A DNA stretch of 64,000 nucleotides, taken from positions 1 through 64,000 of the forward strand of contig CAIPVV010000004.1 in NCBI GenBank assembly GCA_903868595.1, read 5' to 3'. This DNA is from an uncultured Pseudomonadota bacterium. GTDB lineage: Bacteria > Pseudomonadota > Gammaproteobacteria > Steroidobacterales > Steroidobacteraceae. The notes beneath the pieces were generated by a model, which had not been told where the DNA came from, ran no database searches, and was given only the letters and a program-made list of their open reading frames with translations. A program made the translations under genes and the position numbers. Within the stretch, counting starts at the first letter, position 1; every line of letters begins with the position of its first letter. Positions 44,184 through 52,700 of the stretch are shown piece by piece.

Positions 44184-45491
44184 TCAGGCCGTCCCGTACT
44201 TGGTTTCAACGTTGATGCCAATGGAGCGAAGGAAGTCATTCGGCAGGATGCCACCGGCGCTGATGATGACCGCGTCGTTGACCAGGTCCGCGGCGGTCTC
44301 GCCCTGGTAGATGACGACCGTCTCCGGCTGAATGTCGCGGACCTGGGAGTTGAGCAGCACCTGCAGCTGCCCTCGATCGCAGGCTTCTTGCACGCGCTGC
44401 CGATTGCGCTGCTTGGCGCGCTGGAAGGCTTCCCCGCGGTAGGACAGCACCACCTGCGTATCCCCCAGTTCCGCAATGCTTGCCGCTGCCTCAAGCGCGC
44501 TGTCACCGCCACCGACGACGATGACCTTCTTGCCGCGGTATTGCTCCGGGTCGATGAGGCGATACACGACCTTCGGCAGTTCCTCTCCCGCGACGCCCAA
44601 CTTGCGCGGCGTGCCGCGCCGGCCGATGGCCAGCAGCACGCTGCAGGCCTGGTACTCGCCGCCCGTCGTGCGCACGTGGAACACGCCCTCCTTGGACTCG
44701 ATGGCCTCCACGCGCTCCTTGTAGCGGATGTTCAGGTCGTTGTTCCTGCAGGTGTCCGTCCAGAACTTCAGCAGGCTCTCTTTGGTCGTGTTGCGGAAAT
44801 GGACCTTGCCAATGATTGGCAGCTCAACCGGTGCGGTCATGACGAGCTTGCCACGGGGATACTGGAATACCGCGCCGCCGAGCGATTCCTGTTCGACTGC
44901 CTGGTAGCTCAATCCTTTGGCCTTGGCCGACAGGGCGGCGGCAAGTCCGGCGGGCCCCGCGCCCACGATCAGGACGTCCAATACCCCTGCGCGCTTGCGG
45001 CCGGTCTTGGCGATGGCCTCCATCGCCTGCTGGCCCTGGGTCAGGGCGTTCTTGATCAGTCCCATGCCGCCCAGCTCACCGGCGACGAAGATGCCCGGTA
45101 CGTTGGACTCGAAATTCGGCTTGAGCACGGGGATATCGATGCCACGGCGCTCGGTGCCCAGCACCAGTGTGATCGCATCGAACGGGCAGGCAGTCTTGCA
45201 GGCCCCGTGACCAATGCAGTCGGTCGGGCCAACGAGCACGGCCTTGCCGTTGATGAGTCCCAGCACCGTGTGATTGGGCTGCTCCGGGCAGGCCCGGACG
45301 CAGGCACCGCAGCCGAGGCAGCGGCTCGCGTCGATGACGGGGTGCAGGGAGGCCGGTTCGGTCAGGCCCGCGCTTACCGAATCAGCGTGCGCCGCGCGAT
45401 GCCGCACCGTGATGCGGTGCTGCCGCACCATGTAGCCGATGAGGATCGCGGCGAGCGGCAGGGCGTATACGGCAATCGTCAGAATATCCAT
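44184..45491 (-). CDS. FAD-dependent oxidoreductase with two [4Fe-4S] motifs and a membrane anchor
   Basis: A 435-residue protein. The N-terminus is a membrane segment (ILTIAVYALPLAAILIGYMV). Next come two ferredoxin-type cluster motifs, CLGCGACVRACPEQ and CIGHGACKTACPF; the second has a His instead of the second Cys, so its cluster may be altered. The rest is a thioredoxin-reductase-like flavoprotein: FAD motif VGAGPAGLAAALSAKAKG and NAD(P) motif VIVVGGGDSALEAAASIAEL. It lacks the CxxC of true thioredoxin reductases. It diverges from the multihaem operon and could deliver or accept electrons at the inner membrane. Confidence 0.88.
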   Translation of the reverse strand: MDILTIAVYALPLAAILIGYMVRQHRITVRHRAAHADSVSAGLTEPASLHPVIDASRCLGCGACVRACPEQPNHTVLGLINGKAVLVGPTDCIGHGACKTACPFDAITLVLGTERRGIDIPVLKPNFESNVPGIFVAGELGGMGLIKNALTQGQQAMEAIAKTGRKRAGVLDVLIVGAGPAGLAAALSAKAKGLSYQAVEQESLGGAVFQYPRGKLVMTAPVELPIIGKVHFRNTTKESLLKFWTDTCRNNDLNIRYKERVEAIESKEGVFHVRTTGGEYQACSVLLAIGRRGTPRKLGVAGEELPKVVYRLIDPEQYRGKKVIVVGGGDSALEAAASIAELGDTQVVLSYRGEAFQRAKQRNRQRVQEACDRGQLQVLLNSQVRDIQPETVVIYQGETAADLVNDAVIISAGGILPNDFLRSIGINVETKYGTA

Positions 45492-45948
45492 ACCTTGCCA
45501 CTACCCACAGTAAACCGTGTAAGTCCCACAAACAGGCCGTACGAGGCTACGTGGAGGCTTCCCCCCGGACGACGACGCTCGTCACGGCCTTGACGTTACG
45601 GCGAAGGCTGCGCCTCGCCGCAGGTGCTGTCTGCCTGTCTGCCCGCGGGGACAGCCCGTGCCTGTGGCAACGCAGAATAGGGGCACAAGCTTCACGATTC
45701 CTTAAGGCCGCTAATTTCGAAACGACCGTGATTGCGATTCTGTGAATTAGCGCACACGTCAAGGCGTAGCGGCCGCGGCGACAGTGTATCCATTCACATA
45801 CATTGTACGTCGCAGCACGGGACACTTAGTATTCGCTCGTCTCCGGCTGCCGGGACGACATATATCCGCTACGGAATGGTACGGCGGCAGACGGCGCACG
45901 CAGCGCATGGGCTGTGGAGCGGCAGATTCTGGCTAAGGGAGAAAGGCA
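45492..45948. other. Divergent promoter region of the cytochrome cluster
   Basis: A 457-base spacer between the divergent FAD oxidoreductase and the multihaem operon, less GC-rich than its surroundings. It holds a CRP-like site at 45741 and a weak sigma-70-like pair TTGTAC (45803-45808) and TAGTAT (45827-45832), 18 bases apart, for the rightward operon. AAGGGAGAAAGG directly precedes the TTG start at 45949. No gene is seen. Confidence 0.5.
45741..45756. promoter_or_regulatory. CRP/FNR-like binding site
   Basis: TGTGA-N6-GCACA differs from the CRP consensus TGTGA-N6-TCACA by one base. It lies between the two divergent transcription units of the cytochrome cluster, 193 bases before the rightward start. 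It would fit control by a CRP/Clp/FNR-type regulator. By chance alone such a near-match is not negligible. Confidence 0.4.
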
Positions 45949-47241
45949 TTGGCATTGTTCTGGCTACTGGCAGGCGTGATGGCGACCTTGGCGGCACTTA
46001 TCCTGCTGCTGCCGTGGTTGCGCCGAATTCCGAGCCTGGGTCCGCTGCCGACCGTGGCCTGGCCCCTCGTGGCCGGTGCCGCCGTGGCGCTGGTGGCCGT
46101 GGTGGGGCTGTACCTGCACTGGGGCCGCCCCGACATGGCGCGCGGCGCCGCCGCGCCAGCGCCCGTGGCCGCCATGCCGACATCCGATGCACCCACGCAG
46201 GCGACTACGACGGCAAAACCCGCCGGTGCCGCGGCCGCGGGCTCGATGTTCACTGCGATATCTGGCTTGCAGGGACGCCTGGCCAAGGGCGGCGGCACGA
46301 GCGATGACTGGGAACTGCTGGCCAAGTCCTATGAATTCCTCGGCCAGCCGGAGAATGCGGCCAAGGTGCGCAAGCACCAGTTGCCGGCGCTGCCGGCCGA
46401 AGGCCCCGGGCCAGCCGCTGTGGGTAACGCCGCCGCGCCGGTGGCACCGGTCGCGATGGCCCCGAAACTCAGCACCGACTCGGTGCAGTGGCTGGCGAAG
46501 GCCGATGCGGCGCGCCGGGCCAAGAAGTTCGACGACGCGGCGGCCATCTACGCGCAGCTCGCCGCGCGCAACCAGATGACCGCCGACAGCTGGGCGGACT
46601 ACGCCGATACCGCGGCATCGATCCAGGATCACAAGCTGGCAGGCAAGCCGGAAACCTACATCGCCAGGGCGCTGGCGCTGGATCCGCAGAACCCGAAGGC
46701 GTTGTGGCTGAAGGCGAGTGCGGATGAAGAGGCCGGCCGCCTGGGCGCGGCGGTCGTCGCCTGGCAGCAGCTGCAGGGGCTGCTGCCCCCGGGTTCCGCC
46801 GACGCCAAGATCGTCGCCGCGAGCCTGGAGCGAGACCGTGGCGCGTCGGGCCCGGCGCCTGGGGCGGCGGCACCCGCGGCCGGCGCGGCGGCCGGCACGC
46901 GCGTCGGTGGCGAGATCACGGTGAGCGCGGCGCTGCAGTCCCGGGTTACCGCCGGCGCCACGCTGTTCATCGTCGCCAAGGCGGCGGAGGGCGGCGGCGT
47001 TCCGCTGGCCGTCATGCGGCAGCCCGTCGGCAGCTGGCCGGCGCCGTTCATGCTGAGTGATGCGCAGGCGATGATGCCGGGGCGCAATCTCTCCTCGACC
47101 GCGAAGGTGATCGTGGAGGCACGGATCTCCAAGAGCGGGGACGCGATCCGCGCCCCCGGGGACCTGCTGGGTTCCAGCGGCGTGATCAGTCCCGCCGACC
47201 ACAAGACGCTGAAGATCCAGATTGCCGAGGTGGTCAAGTGA
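45949..47241 (+). CDS. CcmI-like TPR protein, cytochrome c maturation type
   Basis: A 430-residue protein whose first 65 residues form two membrane helices (ALFWLLAGVMATLAALILLL; VAGAAVALVAVVGLYLHW) followed by a periplasmic TPR region (EDWELLAKSYEFLGQPENAA-type, ADAARRAKKFDDAAAIYAQL) and a beta-rich C-terminal domain (GTRVGGEITVSAALQSRV). This layout matches CcmI/CycH, which present apocytochromes to the haem lyase. It starts with TTG, with AAGG/GGAG just upstream. First gene of the multihaem operon, so it may be a dedicated chaperone for the giant cytochromes. Confidence 0.82.
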   Translation: MALFWLLAGVMATLAALILLLPWLRRIPSLGPLPTVAWPLVAGAAVALVAVVGLYLHWGRPDMARGAAAPAPVAAMPTSDAPTQATTTAKPAGAAAAGSMFTAISGLQGRLAKGGGTSDDWELLAKSYEFLGQPENAAKVRKHQLPALPAEGPGPAAVGNAAAPVAPVAMAPKLSTDSVQWLAKADAARRAKKFDDAAAIYAQLAARNQMTADSWADYADTAASIQDHKLAGKPETYIARALALDPQNPKALWLKASADEEAGRLGAAVVAWQQLQGLLPPGSADAKIVAASLERDRGASGPAPGAAAPAAGAAAGTRVGGEITVSAALQSRVTAGATLFIVAKAAEGGGVPLAVMRQPVGSWPAPFMLSDAQAMMPGRNLSSTAKVIVEARISKSGDAIRAPGDLLGSSGVISPADHKTLKIQIAEVVK

Positions 47242-48113
47242 GCGCCGTCGCGCAGGGTGATCCGGCGGTCCGCGCCACGCGCATCAGGTGGCCGCTGGTC
47301 TGGGGCGTTATCACGACGGTCCTGCTCATCTGGGGCGCGCTGTCGCACCTGGACCTGTACATCACGCCGCAACGCGGCCTGGGCTACTGGTTGGGCATCA
47401 TCGGCGGCTCCATGATGGTGCTGCTGCTGATCTACTCGGCCCGCAAGCGCGTGAGCTGGCTGCGCTGGATGGGGTCCATGCCGGTCTGGTTCGACATCCA
47501 CATGTCGCTGGGCGTCGTCGGCCCGATGCTGGTGTTGTTCCACTCCGGCTTCCACCTGGGCGCGACCAACAGCAACGTCGCGTTGATCAGCATGCTGCTG
47601 GTGGCCGGCAGCGGCGTGGTGGGTCGCTATATCTACACCCGTATCCACCTGAAGCTCGACGGTCTGGAGGACACGCTGGACGACCTGCGATCCACCGCCG
47701 AGCGCCTGCGCAGCCAGACCACCTCCACGCCGTTCCTGCCCGGCCTCTTCGACCTGCTGGACCGGGAAGAGAAGCGCCTCATGTACCCGGCCAAGAGTGC
47801 CATCGGGCGCTTCCTGCACCTGTTCACGGCGGACACGCGCCTGTTCCTGGCCCGCCGGCGCACCCACCGGGCGATCGATGACGCCGTGAGGCGTGCACTG
47901 AACGACGACGCCGACATGGTCGTCCGCCAGGCGCAGCGCATCGCCAAGGTATCGAAGATCTATGCATCGCGGCGGCTCGACGCGGGTCGGCGGGTGACGG
48001 AGTACAAGACCTACACCCAGCTCTTCTCGCTGTGGCACGTGCTGCACATACCGCTCTTCTTCATGCTGCTGGTCGCGGGCATCGTGCATGTCATCGCGGC
48101 CAACGTCTATTGA
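47238..48113 (+). CDS. Membrane protein with b-haem-like histidines
   Basis: A 291-residue integral membrane protein with about four to five helices. Histidines at 88 (FDIHMSLG), 102 and 106 (LFHSGFHLG), 267 and 270 (LWHVLHIPLFF) and 284 (GIVHVIA) lie in or next to helices, as expected for bis-His b-haems that take electrons from quinol. A long cytoplasmic helical insert (about 140-245) separates the helical parts. It starts 4 bases before the previous stop. In this operon it is the candidate inner-membrane quinol-to-cytochrome module. No family name is certain. Confidence 0.7.
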   Translation: MSAVAQGDPAVRATRIRWPLVWGVITTVLLIWGALSHLDLYITPQRGLGYWLGIIGGSMMVLLLIYSARKRVSWLRWMGSMPVWFDIHMSLGVVGPMLVLFHSGFHLGATNSNVALISMLLVAGSGVVGRYIYTRIHLKLDGLEDTLDDLRSTAERLRSQTTSTPFLPGLFDLLDREEKRLMYPAKSAIGRFLHLFTADTRLFLARRRTHRAIDDAVRRALNDDADMVVRQAQRIAKVSKIYASRRLDAGRRVTEYKTYTQLFSLWHVLHIPLFFMLLVAGIVHVIAANVY

Positions 48114-48122
48114 TCCGAGCCA

Positions 48123-49694
48123 ATGAGGTTTCACGGTGTGGGCACAGGGAGGATGGCTGGGTGGCTGCTGACGCTCTCGCTGCTGTTGTCCGCGTTCGCC
48201 CACGGCGCGTCGGTGGAGACCCTGTTGATGCCTGGCAAGGTGTCCAACGCACATGTGAAGCAGGAGGAGACGTGTGCCAACTGCCATGACCGCTCCAACA
48301 AGCGGACGCAGTCCTCGCTCTGCCTGGACTGCCACAAGGACGTGGCTGCCGACGTGCGCGAGCACCGTGGCTTCCACGGCCGCATGCCAAATGCCACGAC
48401 CGGCGAGTGCCGGGTGTGCCACACGGAACACAAGGGTCGCGAAGAGGACATCGTGAAGTTCAACAGCGCGCAATTCGACCACCGCCAGACGAACTTCGCG
48501 CTCGAGGGCGCGCATGCGTCGCTGGCGTGCGCGAGTTGCCACAGGAAGGGCGAGCCCCTGCGCAAGGCGGCCTCCAGCTGTGCCACGTGCCACAAGAACG
48601 ACGATGCCCACAAGGGCCAGTTCACGCAGTCCTGCGACCAGTGCCACGGTACCCTGAGCTGGGCGGGTGGCAAGTTCGACCACGAAAAGACTGAATTCAA
48701 ACTCACCGGTGCGCATGCAAGCGTTTCCTGCGGCGCCTGTCACGTTGGTGGCCGTTACAAGCAGACGCCCAAGTCCTGCAGCGGCTGCCACGCCACGGAC
48801 GATGAGCATCGCGGAACCCGCGGTCCGGATTGCGGCAAGTGCCACGTCACGCAGGACTGGAAGCGCGCCAAGTACGATCACCTGAAGGAGACCGGCTTTG
48901 AGCTGCTGGGTGCGCATTCACAGGCGGATTGCACCGCCTGCCACCGCAGCGGCAACTACAAGGACAAGATTCCAAAGGATTGCAACGGCTGCCATCAGGC
49001 CGATGACCCGCATGCCGGCCGGTTCGGCGTGAAGTGTGCGGATTGCCATGACAACAAGCAGTGGCCGCTGCAGCAGTACGATCATGCTGGCCGCCACCAC
49101 TTCGCGCTGGAGGGCGCGCACGAGAAGATCAGCTGCTACGCCTGCCACTCGGCGCGCATCGAGACGCAGAAACTGCCGAAGGATTGCGCCAGCTGCCATC
49201 GCAGCGAGGATCCGCATGGCGGCAAGCTGAAGGGTGGCTGCGACAGCTGTCACCGCGTGCAGTCGTGGAAGACGGGCATCGTGTTCGACCATGACCTGAC
49301 GAACTACCCGCTTCTGGGCCTGCATCGCGTCGCCAGCTGCGCGCAGTGCCACGCCTCCCTGGCCTTTACCGGTGCCCAGACCAAGTGCGTGGACTGCCAC
49401 GCCCCGGACGATGTCCACAAGGGTGGGCTCGGCAAGAAGTGCGAGAGCTGCCATTCAACCAATGGCTGGGCACTGTGGGATTTCGACCATGGAAAGCAGG
49501 CGCATTTCCGCCTGCTGGGCGCGCACGCCAAGCTTAAGTGTGCCGACTGCCACCGGGAGGTCCCGGGGACGGACAAGATGTCGCAGCAGTGCATTGCCTG
49601 TCACCGCAAGGATGACCGGCACCTAGGGCAGTACGGCGCGCAATGCGGGCGCTGCCACTCCAATGATTCGTGGAAAGGCGCTCGAATCCAGTAG
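48123..49694 (+). CDS. 21-haem c-type cytochrome (triheme repeats)
   Basis: A 523-residue periplasmic cytochrome with a signal peptide (LLTLSLLLSAFAHGAS). I count 21 CXXCH motifs. After an N-terminal group of three, six near-regular units of about 65 residues each hold three haems: an FDH..T.F.L.GAHA lead-in, then CxxCH, CxxCH..DD.H.G, and CxxCH....W. Nearby histidines (FDH, GAHA, DPHAG) can serve as distal ligands. It belongs to the cytochrome c3/c7-like superfamily. It would carry electrons between the inner-membrane module and the larger cytochrome, whose gene begins 9 bases later. Confidence 0.95.
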   Translation: MRFHGVGTGRMAGWLLTLSLLLSAFAHGASVETLLMPGKVSNAHVKQEETCANCHDRSNKRTQSSLCLDCHKDVAADVREHRGFHGRMPNATTGECRVCHTEHKGREEDIVKFNSAQFDHRQTNFALEGAHASLACASCHRKGEPLRKAASSCATCHKNDDAHKGQFTQSCDQCHGTLSWAGGKFDHEKTEFKLTGAHASVSCGACHVGGRYKQTPKSCSGCHATDDEHRGTRGPDCGKCHVTQDWKRAKYDHLKETGFELLGAHSQADCTACHRSGNYKDKIPKDCNGCHQADDPHAGRFGVKCADCHDNKQWPLQQYDHAGRHHFALEGAHEKISCYACHSARIETQKLPKDCASCHRSEDPHGGKLKGGCDSCHRVQSWKTGIVFDHDLTNYPLLGLHRVASCAQCHASLAFTGAQTKCVDCHAPDDVHKGGLGKKCESCHSTNGWALWDFDHGKQAHFRLLGAHAKLKCADCHREVPGTDKMSQQCIACHRKDDRHLGQYGAQCGRCHSNDSWKGARIQ

Positions 49695-49703
49695 GGATGT
49701 GAC

Positions 49704-52700
49704 ATGAAGACGCTCCAGGCCATTACACGGATATCAGTGCTTGCAGGATCGCTCCTGCTGCTGTGCTGTCTCGGCCTTGCGCAGGCAGCTACCCTGCCCG
49801 TTTCCGCTGCACCGCCCATTACCGTGGCCTTTGATCACCTGACCACGGGATTCGAGCTGGATGGGGTACATCGGGACCTCGCCTGCGAGTCCTGCCACGT
49901 CAATGCGATGTTCAAGGGCACGCCGCGCGATTGCGGCACCTGCCACAGCCCCAATACGGTCTACAACGCGGTGGCCAAGCCGCGTATGCACATCGCCAGC
50001 TCCAATAACTGCTCCGCGTGCCACAACACCATCGCATTCCGCCCCGCGCTACATTTCAGCCACACGGACGTGCTGGCCGCCTGCGCCACCTGCCACAACG
50101 GCTCAACCGCGCAGGGCGAGGGCCCCACCCATCCGGCCACGAGCCAGGCCTGCGAGGCCTGCCACACGACGCTGAGCTGGGCGCCGCCGAAGGCGGTGGA
50201 CCACAAGCAGATACCGCTCGCGGTCGCCGGCTTCTGCATCATCTGCCACAACGGCACCCAGGCCGCCGGGAAGCCCAAGACTCACATCACCACCAGCCTG
50301 GAGTGCGGCGACTGCCATCTGACCAATACCTGGGCCTCGGCCACCTTCAACCACACGGGTATCACGACGGGCTGCGTGAGCTGCCACGACGGCGTCAAGG
50401 CGGTGGGCAAGCAGGGCGGGCATATGCCCACGACCAACTCCTGCGAGAGCTGCCATACGACCGGCCTCGGCACGGTCACGCCCAGCTGGGCCCCGGCGCT
50501 GTTCATTCATACGCAGATGACGGTTGCGACCTGCCAGACCTGCCATAGCGGCACCGTGAAGGTCACCACTGGCTTCGTATCCGGCCAGCCGACCAACCAC
50601 GTGCCGCCGATTCCTTCGAAGGTGGATTGCAGCGTCTGCCACGGCAACACGCCCACGGCGGAGACCTGGGACGTGATCGCGGTCGGCATCCCGGCGCTGC
50701 ACAGCGGCCTGAACGTCAACAACTGCCTCATGTGCCACGCGGGGCAGACGTTTGCCGGCGTGCCCAAGCCCTACACGCCGATGGCGACGAGCGGCATTTC
50801 CCCGACCAACAGCGTGCCGCTGTCGCCGCAGCACATTCCGGTCCTGGCCGGGACCGATTGCAGCGCCTGCCACTCGGCGGCCTACCTGGCGGGGGGCTTC
50901 GGGCCGGCCACCGCCATGAGCGGCCCCAAGCACGCTTTCGTCACGACCGCCTGCAATACCTGCCACGAAGCGGGGCGCAGCTTCTACACCGGTGGCGGCA
51001 CGCCGCTGCAGCTGCGGCCTGCCAACCACTCATCGCCGGAGATGGCGGCCCCGAACGATTGCAGCGGCTGCCACCAGACGACGGACTGGAACAGCACCCA
51101 GCTGCCGGCTGGCCACATGCCCAATCCGGGCAACCAGGCTTGCGCCACCTGCCATGTCGGCCTGCCGGGCAACTACACCACGCTCGCCGCCAATGCCGTC
51201 CTGCATACCGGCATTAGCGGCAATTGCGTGCAGTGCCACGGCGCGACCTCGACGCTGACTTTCTACAACAACTTCCCCGTCAAGTCGGCCGCGCTGACCC
51301 CCGCGCACATCCCGTTCATTCCGGGTACCGACTGCAATGCCTGCCATACCGGCGGCAACTATGCGGTCGGCGGCTTTGCCAGCATGACCATGACGGCGGC
51401 GACCCACGCCTTCGTGTCCACCAGCTGCAACATCTGCCACGAGACCGGTCGCAGCTTCTACCCGGGCGCCTCGCTCAACCTGCAGGACCGCCCCGCGGAC
51501 CACAATGCGGGCAACATGTTGGCGCCCAACGACTGCAGCGCCTGCCATACCACCGCCAACTGGAACAGCACGGTACTGCCGGCCGGGCACATGCCCAATC
51601 CGGCGAACCAGACCTGCAGCGTCTGCCATACGAGCGCGCCGACCGACTACAAGTCCGGAACGCTGGCCAGCTACCCCGTGCTGCACACCGGGATCACCAC
51701 CAACTGCGGGCTGTGCCACGGCAGCACCAGCGCCACGCTGACCTTCTACAACAACTACCCGGTCAAGTCGGCGCGGCTCTCGCCGGCGCACATCCCGTAC
51801 CTGACGGGCACGGACTGCGCCGCCTGCCACGGCACCACCTTCGCCGCCGGCGGCTTTGCCGGCACGACGATGAACGCCGCCAAGCACGCCTTCGTGGCCA
51901 CGGCCTGCAATACCTGCCATGAGGTCGGGCTGAGCTTCTATCCCGGGGCGGCGCTGAACCTGGAGACGCGCCCGGCCGACCACACCGCACCCACCATGGT
52001 GTCGCCGAACGATTGCAAGAACTGCCACCAGACCACGGACTGGAGCAGCGCCATCCTCCCGGCCGGCCACATGCCGAACCCGGCCAACAAGGCTTGCAAC
52101 GTCTGCCACACCGGGCTGCCCGCCAACTACACGACGCTGGCCGCCAACCCCATCCTGCACAGCGGCATCACCAGCGGCTGCGCGCAGTGCCACGGCACCA
52201 ATACGACGCTGACCTTCTACAACAACTACCCGGTCAAGTCCTCGCTGCTCTCGCCGGCGCACATCCCGATCCTGGCCGGCACGGACTGCAGTTCCTGCCA
52301 TGGCGCCAGCAACTTCGCGGTGGGCGGCTTTGCCGGCATGACCATGACGTCCGCGGCGCACGCCTTCGTGTCCACCAGCTGCAACATCTGCCACGAGGCC
52401 GGCCTGTCGTTCTACCCGGGCGCGGGGCTCAACCTGCAGGGCCGCCCGGCGAACCATAACGCCGGCACGCAGCTCGCACCGAACGACTGCAACCTGTGCC
52501 ACACGACCCTGAACTGGAACGCCACGGCGCTGCCGGCCAACCACCTGCCCAACCCGGGCGGCCTGGGCTGCACCAGCTGCCATACGACGCTCGCGGCCGG
52601 CGCCACCGACTTCACCCAGTACTCGCTGAGCGGTACCCACGGCGGGCCGATCTCCGGCAGCTGCTCGATCTGCCACTCCGGCGGTTCCTGGGTCGGCTCC

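Noticed and set aside
44184-45491. Naming the FAD/iron-sulfur protein a thioredoxin reductase
   Set aside because: The redox CxxC of thioredoxin reductase is absent between the FAD and NAD(P) domains, and the N-terminus is a membrane anchor with ferredoxin motifs.
45547-45825. 92-codon minus-strand frame in the divergent control region
   Set aside because: Poor codon bias, no ribosome-binding site, and it covers the CRP-like site and promoter region.
46656-48917. Antisense open frame of about 750 codons over the start of the cytochrome operon
   Set aside because: It crosses three real coupled genes and shows no domain. GC-rich shadow.
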